A stretch of 64,000 nt of DNA from Topomyia yanbarensis (taxonomy: Eukaryota > Arthropoda > Insecta > Diptera > Culicidae), in the NCBI RefSeq assembly GCF_030247195.1, contig NC_080672.1:15500001-15564000 (forward strand), in the 5' to 3' direction. Position numbers and translations under genes: made by a program. Positions 24,092 through 36,100 of the stretch are shown one piece after another; positions within the stretch are counted from its first letter, which is position 1, and every line of letters begins with the position of its first letter. The notes beneath the pieces are model-generated. The model was not told the origin of the DNA. It saw only the letters and a program-made list of their open reading frames with translations, and searched no databases.

Positions 24092-25068
24092 GTAGAACAA
24101 ATGCGATGGTAGGACATCTCTATATCCTGATCGATAATTGTCCAGTAACTGAACATGGACTTTCAATTGGTGAGATAACATCTGAGGATCGAATGAACTT
24201 TAAAATAGTTGACAAGTTAATCAATCCAAAAGTATCAGAAGCTTTACTAAAACATGTTCTGCAAAGTGAAGGTACTGTACTGTTCCTAAGAGTATTGCGA
24301 TATACTGTTTCTTCCTTCATTGATGTAAACCTCACAGTAGAAGAGAGAATTTTCCGAATAGGGTACGCCATTTATTTCTTCAGATTTTGGCAAGACTGGT
24401 TGGTGGAAATGGATATGCCAGTTAAAGATTTTTTCGTAACCCAGAATTCGTATTACTGTATTGAGCTGAACGGGCATGAAATGATCAAAGCTATTTTGTA
24501 TTGCCGTCAACATAACTGTCCTGTGATATTTTTACCACCATTTTTTAATACTCAGTGGAATGAGAGCTTCTTTAGAAAATGGAGATCTCTGAGTTCGACA
24601 TATTCAACTGTCGTCAATTTTTCGGTTCTTCAGTCGCTTCATCGAGTAAAAAGAGTCGAATTTTTGCTTGAGTCTGAGATATTACTAAAAGATACATTAA
24701 ATAAGGATAGGAAATATCGCAACGTGTTTGTTCCGAAAATAATGCCCGATGATGCAACTATAAGAAATATTATCCAATCAGCCAAAACCGAAGCAACCAA
24801 AGATCTAAACGATATAGGAATACTATGTAAACCAAACTCAAAGTGTAAAATTATACCGGCGGCATTAATACCTGAAAGCGAGAAATTATTGAAGTGTGCA
24901 CCTATATCCGATGACGAAGATATACCAGAAAATCGCGAGGAAGATTTGAACGAGGAAACAGTTATTGACATTAAAAATCTATTTTGCGAGCTGAAATTTG
25001 ATATTGATCTGAAAGATTGTTCTCAGGAATACGATAAGAAAGGCTTTAATTTCCTTTTAGTAAAATAA
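24092..25068 (+). pseudogene. element A transposase, C-terminal catalytic exon
   Basis: Splices in frame from 23714 (CTT-G with GT-AGA). It is open for 320-odd residues and homologous to exons 7 and 8 of element B: MNFKIVDKLINPKVSEALL, SEGTVLFLRVLRYTVSSFI, YYCIELNGHEMIKAI (candidate catalytic E) and NESFFRKWRSLSSTYSTVVNF. An acidic tail follows. Unlike B, the two segments are one exon, so an intron was gained or lost. The next junction is unclear, because only 24 bases separate a possible donor from the acceptor near 25083. Confidence 0.65.
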
Positions 25069-25083
25069 CCATCGAATTTTCAG

Positions 25084-25618
25084 ATAAATCGAATGTAAAG
25101 ACAAGCTTTGTGAAAGTCAGGAAACTCAACGGTGAGGTTATTGTTGTTAAAATCTCAACACTGTTATGGGTGTTCCGTAAGCAGCCTGTAAGAGTTAGTT
25201 CGGATAGGCAGCCTATCGGTATATCCGAAGCAGTATGCAACAAGTAGAAGGAGCAATATGTGAGATTGGTATCTTCAATTCAATAACGATTGGAGAGTGG
25301 TGCTTGTTTTGGAGAGATCAAATACTTATAGTAGGACAAGTTCAGTGCTTCCAGTATCATGCACACCACGGACGGTATCGACCGTATCGGTTGAAGACAG
25401 CTCCCGTACAGGGCCCAGGTAACCCTAAAGGTTTGGCGGTAATATGCAGTTGGTTCAATATAGCAAAGAATATTTTGGTTTGTTCAAATGTACAGATACC
25501 AATTAATATTGAAAAATATGCGGGTCATATTAAACCTCCAGTAAAAGAATCTGGTGGTATCCATATTGATACATCTTCAAAAGCTTTTATAAATGAAATC
25601 TTAAAACGTGAAAATTGA
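25084..25618 (+). pseudogene. element A transposase, last exon
   Basis: After TTTTCAG the frame gives FVKVRKLNGEVIVVKIST, LLWVF and RVSSDRQ, matching FKIRR ... MLWIL ... RSSDRL at the end of the element B protein, and stops at TAG 25245. A second frame from 25235 continues 127 residues (IGEWCLFW, VQCFQYHAH, LAVICSWFN) to TGA at 25616. It looks like a further domain of the same protein displaced by an indel near 25235. Element B has no equivalent. Confidence 0.5.
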
Positions 25619-25634
25619 ACTGAAATTTGTAAAA

Positions 25635-25770
25635 TTATTACTAATTACTTTATGATTACTTTGTGAATATTGTTGATTACATAAATTACTTTATGAAGAT
25701 AATAAAATTACACAGATTATTATTGATTACCAATGTAATCATCAGATTACCAAATTATTTTGAAAAATCG
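25635..25770 (+). repeat. element A right subterminal GATTAC-type repeats
   Basis: Repeated AATTACTTT, TGATTAC and AGATTAC strings, the partner of the left cluster. Confidence 0.5.
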
Positions 25771-25803
25771 AATTAATTCTTGATTAAGTGTCACTGCCAC
25801 GGT

Positions 25804-25820
25804 CTGTTGGAAACCCCTTG
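25804..25820 (-). repeat. element A right terminal inverted repeat
   Basis: CTGTTGGAAACCCCTTG, the exact reverse complement of 7338-7354; GTTGTATA follows. Confidence 0.9.
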
Positions 25821-25828
25821 GTTGTATA

Positions 25829-27044
25829 AGTGGAAATAAAAAAATTTAAAACTCACAATAAACGAATGCAAAAAAACCCAATAAGGTGTAATTTATAGCA
25901 AAGAACCTACCTTAACAGCAATTCGTATCATAAGATACAATTTACCTAAAACCCGCTCTTCCTATTCCTACTGCAATAACCGCAAATTTTAATGAAGTAG
26001 TGAACTTCAAGGGGACTTTTCCGCTCAGAAGATTCGGTCGCCTGTTAGTGAAGTGGAATGTTTATAGAAAGAGTAAAACGTGGTGTATTCCAAAGAAGGA
26101 TATCGACTGTGTTTAGTAGTATCACACAAGGAATGTTGTAAATACTGCTAACAATCTACAAGTTAAGAATAACACTACAGCAAACAATGTAACCGCATAC
26201 TACTGTAGGTCTCACCAAAAACGAAATCCGATTTGCAAAAATATTTGATTAGCATGTTGCAACTATTTCGTAGATTATCACAGTGTAATATCAGGTCAAA
26301 TGTAGTGAAACGGATACACGACTCATTCAGATAGCTTTGTCCGGAATATTTTTAATGCTAGAGCTAGAAGGAGAGATCTCCAAGAAAGTGAGAGAGAGAA
26401 AGTGAGAGACTGAGATGGAGTGAGTGAGTGAGTGGAAGTGAGAGAGAGGGGAGAGTAGTGCGAGAAATGGCGATGCTACGAATTTATATGTTATATGTGA
26501 AATCTTTTATCTCATTACTAGGTGAATTACTTGATGATCTGTGAATCAATATACCCTCAAACATCTACCTAACGACTGAATGCAACGCCTAATCCAAGGG
26601 ATAAATACATGAACTCCAGAAAAAAATCACCGTGAAGTCAAATCGCAAATTATTTGATCTTTGAAGAAAGCTTACATATTATTTTTTTGAGAAATAGTTT
26701 ATTTATTATTGATGTAATTCACAAAACAGAATTATATTCCTTGAATCACGTTGATGTGTTTTCATACCCCCATATTCAAAATCGGTTTGTTTGGCCCCAA
26801 AAACATCAGTAAAGCAATACTCTGTATGTAGCGATCTCATTTTTAGTTAGTGGAAGTTGATAAGCGAGGAATAAAAAAACAAATTGTTTAATATCTCCGC
26901 CGCTTGTGAACGGATTTTGACAATTTATAGCTTGTTTGAAAGGTATTTCCATTTCTATTTAGTTTGCGTGATCATGTGAATGCCTTGCTCGAAACTTATT
27001 CGCTTAAAACACGTTTTGTTTTGGCAGGATCACCCACATCTCAT
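25829..27044. other. intergenic, no gene recognised; GA-rich patch
   Basis: AT-rich, with a purine tract of GAGAGA/GAGTGAGTGA type at about 26384-26462. No coding signal. Confidence 0.45.
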
Positions 27045-27207
27045 ATAGTAAAGAACCTACGAAAAACAAAAATAGTAGTGTCAAACTGTCACTTTAGGCC
27101 TTTCATTTGAAACTAATTTCAATAAAATCGGTTCAGCCTTTGCTGAGATAGTTACATGACATTAGTGTACATACATACATACATACACACATACACACAC
27201 ATATATA
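27045..27207 (+). repeat. mosquito dispersed repeat, left part with (ACAY)n
   Basis: CCTTTCATTTGAAACTAATT and AAAATCGGTTCAGCC followed by an ACAT/ACAC microsatellite (about 27169-27207). The same order of motifs is seen at 41128-41275. Its right part lies at 31246-31310, split off by the R1-like element. Confidence 0.6.
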
Positions 27208-27856
27208 CAGAAGGGGGCAGCAGGGACAGGAAGGACAGGAGTCTAGGGGCCTAACGAACCCCCCCCCCCCCACGGCCATACTGCGAGTTAGGGAGCTTTG
27301 CTAGGATATGGTGGGGCTAAGATTGGGCTCTTCTAAATCTCTAAAAAAGCCATAACTCCGATAGCAGCTCCGACGAAGCGAGTCTGTGCCGCTTCTGCTA
27401 AGATCCCAAGATTCCAATAATCTAAGATCTAGGCAATAAAAGCACTCTAGTCCAACCGTAGTGCCAACCAGGATCGACGCCAGTAACATCCTGATTATGG
27501 CATACTGGCCATGGCGAACGTCAACGGACAGGACAAGGATCACGAATACGACGGCGAATTTGAGCTGACAGGCGTGCTGTTCTACTCCCTGAGTAAAGTA
27601 GGATGACACCGACTTGAAATGGCGAGTGGGCTAACAGCATGGCTGCCTCCGTACGTTCGAAACTCGTCATCATTGGTTGGTGGTACTAGGTTCGGTTGGA
27701 GCATTCCCGATTTACGCCGATCCGGCTCTGAACACTACTCCCCATGAAAGATAGTGTCAACCCTTGCATGACCGCACTGCTGCTTTATGGCAGCATAGAT
27801 AATCATGGGATCGCGAGAGGCGACTATGTGCAGCGAGTGGAGATAGCGGCCCGGAG

Positions 27857-28912
27857 TTGGGACCCAATAAAATGGAGGAACAACAAGCAACCGATATAAA
27901 TGGAGCAGGCACTGTGAATCCGTTTGCCAGAGGTGGGTTGGTGAGGTCACCACAACCAATAGTAGCCCCACCGAAACAGGGTGAGGAGAGGCAGATTGGA
28001 GTGGAGAACACGCCAGTTCCCATAACTTCAAAGAGGACAAGATCCTCGCCAGGAGACGAAAGACCAGGTGGGTCAAAGAGGCAGACGCTGTTGATGCCAC
28101 CCGACAGGGTGAAAGCTGGAGTACCGTTGTAGGTCGGAAGGAGAAACACGGGAAACAGCAAAAAAGAAGGAGGGGAGCAGAAGAGGAAATCAAAACCCTC
28201 GGCTCGTCAGAAGGGGCCTAAGGAAGAAGCCGTGCTCGTCAAAGGCAATGACGAAACGACGTATGCAGCGCAGCTCAAAAAGGTCAGAGAGGACCCGGAG
28301 CTGAAAGATTTGGGGGAAAACGTGGTAAGAGTCAGGCGTAGCCAAAAATGAGAAAAAGAATACTACGACTAGTAGCTCGACCTTGCAGGAGACTATTACT
28401 AAATCAATGAGTGGAAAGGCAGAAGTTAAAGCCTTAAGCCCGGAGATGGTAATTGTGTGCAAGGACCTTGATGAAATCACGACGGAAAACGAGCTGAGAG
28501 ATGCAATGAAGCAGCAGTGTAACCTGGGCGAGGTGCACATGACGATCCGGTTAAGGAAGGGATACGGAGGAACGCACACCGCGATGATTCGTTTACCGGT
28601 AACCGCTGCAGACAAGGCGCTGGAGGCAGGTAAAGTTACAGTTGGATGGTCGAGATGCCTACTGATAGCCGCCCCACGAGTAAATAAATAAGCGGAGAAA
28701 TGCTTCAAATGTTTAGGCTTTGGACATTTAGCAGGGGCTTGCAAAGGCCCGGACAGATCCGGGATGTGCTGGAAATGCGAAGAGACAGGCCATCTTGCGA
28801 GAGATTGCACGCAGAGGAACTGCTTGCTTTGCACCCCAGCGGAAGGAAATGACCATCAGACGGGTGGCTTTAAATGCCCTGCCTACAAGAAGGCAACTGT
28901 AGGCCAACGGTA
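27857..28912 (+). pseudogene. R1-like ORF1 remains (zinc-knuckle Gag-like)
   Basis: The N-terminal piece (27857-28132) is Pro/Arg-rich. A second piece from 28383 (MVIVCKDLDEITTENELRDA, an RNA-binding-like fold) runs to TAA at 28689-28691. The same frame then gives CFKCLGFGHLAGAC, CWKCEETGHLARDC and CLLC ... H ... C (three knuckles). Stops and frame changes separate the parts. The protein would have bound element RNA. Confidence 0.65.
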
Positions 28913-29926
28913 ATGGAGATGATAAACCTGAATCACTGTTACACCGCACAGCAACTGTTGTGGCAGTCTACGACAGAAACTATGTGCGATGTAGCTTTGA
29001 TCGCAGAGCCTTATCAAGTCCCCCCTAATAACGGTTACTGGGTGGCGGATAGATCAGGAACCGCTGTGATACAAGTAATGGACAGATTCCCCATCCAAGA
29101 ACTGGTAGAACGCTCATGTGAGGAGTTCGTGATCGCCAAAATCAACGGTTTCTTCGTGTGTAGCTGCTACGCTCCTCCAAAGTGGACAGTAGAGCAGTTC
29201 AGCCTAATGCTGGAGCAGTTGATCGATCGGAAGCCGGTAGTCATTGGTGGTGACTTCAACGCCTGGGCTGTGGAATGGGGCAATAGAGTAACCAACACAA
29301 GAGGGTGTATCCTGCGGGAAGCTCTAGCAAAGTTAGACGTACGATTGTGCAATGAAGGTTCTGTTAGCACATTTCGGAGAGACGGGAGGGAGTCTATCCT
29401 CGACGTCACATTCTGTAGTCCTTCATTGATGGCGGACATGGATTGGAGAGTATGCGAAACGTATACGCATAGGGGCCACCAGGCGATTCGATACCGTATC
29501 GGTCAACGGAACCCCGCGGCAGGACGGAGAAGGATGACCGGCGAATGAAAGTGGAAGACGAAAGCCTTCAACAAAGACCTTTTTTTTGAGGCACTTCGGC
29601 CGAACGGCGGGACCAAGAACGTAGATGCGGCTGACCTAATAAGAAGGATTGTGGCGGCTTGTGAGGCAGCGTTTCGGGAAGCTAGAACCGCTTTAAAACG
29701 GGAGATCATGCTTTGCAAGTCAGATTGCCACAAGGAGCTATGCCGAGAAGTAGACGTCAATCTCTGGGGTGACGCATACCGAGTCGTGATGGCGAAAATG
29801 AAGGGCCCGACGACGCCAGCCGAAATGTGCCCGAATATAATAATCGTCGTCGAAGCACGATCCAACTATCTGGCCACTGTACGGCGAAGAAGAAAGAGCA
29901 AACACGTACGATTGGTAAGTGACTAA
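28913..29926 (+). pseudogene. R1-like ORF2 endonuclease region
   Basis: From MEMINLNHCYTAQQLL: LIAEPYQVPP, VIGGDFNAWAVEWG, GRESILDVTFCSPSL and HRGHQAI are the apurinic-endonuclease motifs of this clade, though the usual SDH near the end is HRGH. TGA at 29546-29548 ends the frame. A continuation (EALRPNGGT ... RIVAACEAAFREAR) is readable from about 29575. Confidence 0.65.
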
Positions 29927-30780
29927 TGATGAAGCATCGAAGCGACTGAAAGCCCCCGGGATGGATGGAATATCAAAAGTGGTGCTGAAAGCTACGATAC
30001 TGACATACCCGGACATGTTCACGATGGTACTGGAGAAGTGTTTAAATGGAGGCACAGAATGAGGGTCTCCTACTATCTTTGCTGGATCCCGAAGAGCTAC
30101 TGTCAGAGCAGAGTGCTGCTGTATGAGACGAACGAAGGGCAGGGGCTCAATTATCGGTCCGACCCTTTGGAATGAGATGTGCGATGGTGTCTAGATACTG
30201 TGGCTGCCCAGGAAGGTGAAAATCGTAGATTTCGTCGACGATGTTTCGCTAACGGTGATGGGTAAGACATTTGAAGGAACGGAGATGTCGGTGACGGAGA
30301 CAATAAACGCGATCGAGAACTGAATGAACGGGGTCCAGTTGCAAATAGCTCACCACAAGACGGAGGTAGTGTTGGTCAGCAACTACAAAGAGGTTTAGCA
30401 GTTGCAGATCGACGTGGAAGGGTAAGTGATTTTATCGAAAGCGCCAATCGACAAGCGGTTGAGTTTCAACAACCACGTCAACGACACCTGCTCAAAATCG
30501 ACAAAGACAACTAACGCAATAGCTTTTGTCGTGCCACGGTTGCTTTGGGAAGTATTCTCATCGGTTCGGGCACGCAACGTCACCAATGTGCCCGGAATGT
30601 GAGAACTTCGAAGAGATACAGGAGTACGTGGTTTTCGAATGTCCAATGTTCGAAGTGACACGCAGCGAGATGGTTTCAGATGGGAGGATCGTGCATCAAC
30701 CCGGATACTGCGACAGAGCACCGGGTAACGGTCATCAGGACGCCAGCGAACCGAACGCCACGCTCTTCCTAGAATTACCG
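29927..30780 (+). pseudogene. R1-like ORF2 reverse-transcriptase and C-terminal fragments
   Basis: Readable scraps: LKAPGMDGISKVVLKA (RT start), then a large deletion, GSIIGPTLWNEMCDGV, VDFVDDVSLTVMGKT (motif C; FVDD in place of FADD), a thumb scrap (APIDKRLSFNNHVND), and at 30530-30690 HRFGHATSPMCPECENFEEI ... VFECPMFE, the C-terminal Cys/His domain. At least three stops intervene. Confidence 0.6.
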
Positions 30781-30802
30781 AACCGACTACGGTACCCTGC
30801 CG

Positions 30803-31078
30803 GTTGGCCCGAGAGAAATATAGTAATAACCAAGAAGAATCGGATCGGGAGAACTTCTTTCGTCGGGAACTTTTCCGCCGGCGTAAGCTAGATTCACCGC
30901 CGGGTAATAGACTGAGTAGACCGCGTGGAGACACCACCAGCCGCGGGTCTTCGGGGCACCAGCGAACCGAACATCTCGCTTTACTGGAATCGCCGAACTG
31001 ACCTCGACATCTGGCTGGTTGGCTCGGTTTCGGGACAACTTCGCTCACCGGGAACTTCTCCGTCGGAGTAGGCTAGGT
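30803..31078 (+). repeat. R1-like 3'UTR duplicated segment
   Basis: Two imperfect copies, 30803-30892 and 31015-31078, share GGTTGGC(C/T)CG, GGGAACTT(T/C)TCCG and GTA(A/G)GCTAG. The ACCAGCGAACCGAAC motif also recurs (30741 and 30959). Confidence 0.5.
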
Positions 31079-31245
31079 CTATTGTCGGAAACTAGATACA
31101 GTAGTACACAAACGGGTCGAAGCTGAATGGTTCAACGGGGAAGTGGTACCTAATGCCGTAAGGTAGTACCAGGTTCGGCGGCAAGATTAGGTGTTTTGAC
31201 TGGGTCCGGTAGCTGCCCAAACGTTCTCTAAGTGGGAAAAACCCA

Positions 31246-31310
31246 TACAAACACATATTCCTATCTTGACAAACTGAGTCGAATGACACTCGTCGCTCCG
31301 GACCAGGTTT
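31246..31310 (+). repeat. mosquito dispersed repeat, right part
   Basis: GACAAACTGAGTCGAATG and ACACTCGTCGCTCCGGACC, a diverged form of the tail also seen at 41226-41258. Continues 27045-27207 across the R1-like insertion. Confidence 0.55.
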
Positions 31311-32905
31311 CGTTTACATTTTTTAGAGTAATTGCATAATTTCCCAAAAAAATGGTGCATACCCACTGGCAAAATGAACGAGCGATCAAAATTGACAGTA
31401 TTTTTGCAAGACTTTGCCCTTATCACGTTAAAAGAATCCGCCAATCAGCTCGTTAACGTCCTACGACCTGCTGGGCGGGAATATCGTCTCTATTTTCACT
31501 TGCCGATTAATCATCGTCAACTGCTGGAAGATGCATCCGTGGCTTCCTCAAACCACCCGCCGGAAACAAGCCACGTCCGAATGTCAACTGCAGACTCTGC
31601 TACACACTGCATATAACTCATTCAGCCACAAAGGACACAATGGAATGCATACATTTGCCACGTTGACTGACCGTTGAGACCATGAATACCAAACTTTTTG
31701 TTCATGGCCTACTGCTGCTTTTAATTGTGCCTTCCCCTTTTCGATTAGTTTTTTATATGTCAAATAACTATGAGCTAAAATATAAAAAAGCAAAGAAGAA
31801 AACAATTCCTTCTACAATGGGTTAAGACGTTTCGGTCCGATCAATCTACGAAAAGCTGAAAACAACGTTCGCGGGATCTTTCCCGATGTTTCAACTCCAT
31901 TAATATTCATTAAAAGCGAGGAAAAAGATATGCTCTTTCATTTTATACCATGTTACTCCACTTCTTTTTGGGATCCTACGTTCAGGTATCATCTCTCTAC
32001 ACTGATGAAGCCTTTATGAAGCTTTTTTTGGTCGACGGTAAAGAAAAAAGTCGTGTTTTAAGACTAGAATTGAGGAACGAGAAGCACAAAAAATCTTACT
32101 CTTTTCCCTTCTTCTGGAAACAATAACTCTGCATGCTGCTTTCAAGTTCGAAGACCAAGCGGTTGCAGGATTCGAACGAAAAGGGGAAAGAAAAGCGAAA
32201 TGGTCAATTTCTGCCGCAACCACGCGCAGTTGTATGGATTAAATGAGGTGAAAGTAACCACCTTTTTATTCTCCGGTTTCCTCGCAGGCTAGGTGAGCAC
32301 GATAATGATAAAGCAGCAACCCTGTTTTTACTCTTTCTTTGTTCTAGTAGGTACCTAGCTTCAAACTAGGGTTGGTTGAAAGAAATTGTTTTTCCGAACC
32401 AATCCAACCACTCGCAAATAAATTGAACGTCTATTTTGGCGAAAGACATCATTATTTTGAATTTGGCGACGACGACGACGAGGACGACGACGCTCGCTAG
32501 CTGCTGCAAACCAATCTAGTCATCCTGGGCTGAGTTGTCATACTCCGTTACGCTCACAACCCAACCCCTTGTGCAGGAGGGGGGCAAAGAAAGAAACCTA
32601 CCGAGAACGACGCTGCCGCCTGCTTTGACAAACGAATAGAGCGGGTGTTTGTTTTCTTCGGGCGGAACAAAAGTTGGTGGAGGCGGACGACGCCTTTCAA
32701 AAACATATACATTTTTAGCAAGTTTATTAAGATTTTCCACTGAGAATGGACCACCAGGGCCGGGGTTAAAGGAAACGGACTTGTTTTTATTTAACAGAGC
32801 TTTAATGATGATGTAATACGACTGTCAGTAAGTTTGGAGAGCGGTGAGGCTGTGAGCGACCCAAGGCAAAGCGAATGGGGAAAGACAAACGCATAAAGGT
32901 AGAAG
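31311..32905. other. no gene recognised; short GAC repeat
   Basis: No convincing reading frame on either strand. A (GAC)n trinucleotide patch lies at about 32467-32492. GC content is somewhat higher than its surroundings in parts. Confidence 0.4.
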
Positions 32906-32909
32906 AAAT

Positions 32910-33144
32910 CTCGACAAACATATGATTACGGCCTAAAAGCCAGCTGTCAAAATCCACTTTGAATGGAAATTCCAGACAAACCGTTGTTAGTCGAATACAG
33001 TTCACAACAGTTTATGAAAGAGAAAACTTTTCTCTTTCGTTTACTACCAACATCTGTGATTGGCGTGTAACGGTTTGTCCGGAATTTCCATTCGAAGTGG
33101 ATTTTGACAGTTGGCTTTTGGGCCGTAATCATATGTTTGTCGAG
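32910..33144. mobile_element. palindromic MITE, 235 bp
   Basis: Arms of about 77 bp are near-perfect inverted copies: CTCGACAAACATATGATTAC at 32910 and GTAATCATATGTTTGTCGAG ending at 33144. A spacer of roughly 80 bp separates them. AAAT flanks both ends, a possible 4-bp duplication. No coding capacity; superfamily unknown. Confidence 0.7.
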
Positions 33145-33148
33145 AAAT

Positions 33149-36100
33149 AATTGGGACGTTGAGATCCAGGAAGGTTGAGCTTGTGGAGACTTCTGTTGGT
33201 AATGAAAACAAGTTTGTTTTGTTCTTATTTAAAGCTGCTGAAAAGTGTCAATTGATGCAAACTCGGAACTTGTGAAATATTTTGCATATCCAGTGAAATG
33301 CCTTCCCGTTTGTCTGATTATTAGATTTAAAGTGAATGAAACCCGACAAAACTCAAAAAAAAATGTCGGCTGCTTAGACAAAATATTCCATTTGCAAGTT
33401 TCTCGCTAACAGAAAGTAGGCCATCGCAAAAACTCCACCTGTCACCCGGCTAAACATTCCTATATGGGGACATCACACGGTAGGACACACCACCTGATCG
33501 AAAACGTGACGAACCGAACGAACGGTGATTGAGCTTCCGGAAGATCGGTTCGACCGGCAATGCATCCATCATCGATGAAGTGAGCGTTATCTGATTGCAA
33601 TAAAATCGAAACCGTTGCGTTGTTGCACTTCGCTTCTGATGGATCTATCGTTGAAAATTTAATTTATGCTCGACGTTTGCATCCATCGTGTCTAGTGTTA
33701 TGTGTGGGTGTGTGTGTGACATTCCTCTTCGATCCAAGTCGGTCATCGGGCATCTGAATTGAAAATCGTCGTTATTCTCGTCCGTTATTTCGATCAACTA
33801 ACCTCCTTCCGCCCCGGTGCGCTGTACTCGGTGACAGGTTGGGAGGAGAAAAAACCGTGCATCTATTTACCCCCACGTCAGCGTTGGTTCGGTGAGTGAT
33901 TCGATTTAAAATGCATCCATTTTCCGTATTATCCTTCCACTTTCAACTATGACATCGAATCTCGCTCACGATCAAACCGGTTCCAGTATCGTCGTCGTCG
34001 TCGTTGCCGCCGTGGTACCGATTTGTACCCGATTGGCCAAGTCGAAGTAGGCGAATCGGCGCCGGTAGGAGAATGCCTATCAGGGTTGCCATATTCTGTA
34101 ACCTTACTGAAAAAGTCACAGATCTATTCAACATTTTTTTTTTTAGTTTTTTTTTCTACAAATAAAAGATTTTTGATATTTTGAAAATTTGAATCTGTTA
34201 AATGTAAATTTTTATAAATATACTAGTATTCCACAGATTTTTTGAAATTTTAACACAGATTTTCACTGCTTTTTTTCTATCCTAAGTATTTTTTTAATTG
34301 AAAAGCATATTTCAATGGGGCATTCTAGTTGTCTGGCACGGAAACGGGAAAACCACTCACCGCATGGTTAAAGCTTCGCAGGACAGTGTTCACCGCGATT
34401 TACTGTACGGCTTCGAAAGTCGGCAATTTATCCTTCAAAGTTTTAGTAACTTTTTATTATTTTCTTTCACGAAAATATAAGAATAAGATACGCCATTTTG
34501 TTTTAGGTTGTGATGTACGACAACGCTATTCTTCTACTGTTCCGCCGCCTGCTTTGTTCACTCGTAATAGTTTACCTTTCCTTCACAATGTTCAATATTT
34601 GAAATCTGCAGACAACTACGACCTTCCGCCTTGTCAGTTTGAGCTGTACAAACTAAAATAGAAAATTCCGCAATTAATCCCGACTGCCCTTATTCCCCCA
34701 CATCTGAAGCGGAGAAGAGCGGGCACTTTAATGAGTAATATGAAATTGTATTTGCTATCACTGCTAATCTTTTTCTCATACATGGTCACTATTAGCAGTC
34801 CCTTCCCATGGAAGGAGGAAACCCACGATAAGGTGTCCCCCGATACTGCCAGCCTGACCTCCCTCATTCGTTTGACCAGGCGGCATTACTTTCCGGGGGG
34901 AAAAAATGTGGGAAGCAAAAAGAAACCATGGACCTTCAGTTGGAACACAGCAAGCGGATCAAATGACCGCAGTTGGAATTCCCCAGATTCCCACTGGACT
35001 TTTTTTCTTTCTTTCTTTCTTTCTTTTCTTCCAACAACGGTAGCTCATTGCATTCACTGCATGACAGGGATTCTTCCTACACGGTCGACTCCGACGTAAC
35101 CAGAGCGACCGATAAAATGAAAGATTGAATCGGTAGGGGGTAGGGTGTGGAGTGCTCTTCGACCATCCGTTCGTTCGTCCGTTCGTCAGCAATTGTCGCC
35201 AACGGATGCTCGAGGACGACCAAAGGCTGCACATGAAAGTTAAGTTTAAATTAATTGAATCTGAGCTGCTGTGTCCTGTTCGATGCAGGGCTGGTAGCCT
35301 GCTATGATCAACAAACGTGAGGAAAATTAGCGACAAGGGACGAGTAGTTTTGAAAGCTGTGACCAATAGAGAAGGTTTTGTCATATTGATTGGGGATTGA
35401 ATTGAAATATTGTTTCATCTTGATTTTGCTCTCTGGTGGGTACAAACTAGTGCAAGGCTACATTGATGAATTTTGTTTCTTGGCTTGCTGAGTAATTATT
35501 TTTAATGGCATTATAAAGTGTATTTATTCTGTTGACATAGAGCTGATCTTTGAAATACGAAACATTTTTTTACAAATCCTATGGAAGTGCTGATTGCAAT
35601 ATAAATTATTACGATTGCAAAAATATCGGTTACCACGGTCATTGAATATAAATGTGATTCCGAATGACAATATATTAAAGGGGGCGCTCTAGCATTTAAC
35701 GTGACAATTTAACACATTTCTAACCGATTGCCTTCATAATTCAGAAAGTTTCAATCTTTATAGGAAAGCAACTTAGCACACCCTAATTTAGTTATAGGTT
35801 TTGTGCTTTTCACGCGCAAAGAAGATTTAAAACAGTTTCCACCTAAATTTTTGTCCACTAAAGAGAAATATACAGTGAATTCTCTTCATATAAACGTACA
35901 AATAGATTTAACTGTAATTTTAAACATGTTGATGTGGATGTTAAATAAATAATCAATGGGTAATCCAATTACCGACAAATTTGAAATGAAGTTTGTGCAC
36001 ATCGATAAACTAGACCTGGGGATATTTCCGATGAAATGGAGACACATATTTTTAAATAATTGGTTTTTCCGCAACAATACAAAAAATCTATAACTTAAGG

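Larger units (their letters stand above)
27208..31245 (+). mobile_element. decayed R1-clade non-LTR retrotransposon in an ACAY microsatellite
   Basis: 5'UTR with a run of 14 C near 27261, ORF1 with three zinc knuckles, ORF2 endonuclease, scattered RT blocks, a C-terminal Cys/His domain and a repeated 3'UTR. Endonuclease start, RT block GSIIGPTLWNEMCDG and C-terminal CPEC finger are R1-clade in style. R1-clade families such as Waldo target ACAY repeats (known), and this copy is bracketed by (ACAY)n at 27169-27207 and a residual CATACAAACACAT at 31243-31255. Many stops and deletions make it long dead. Confidence 0.7.
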
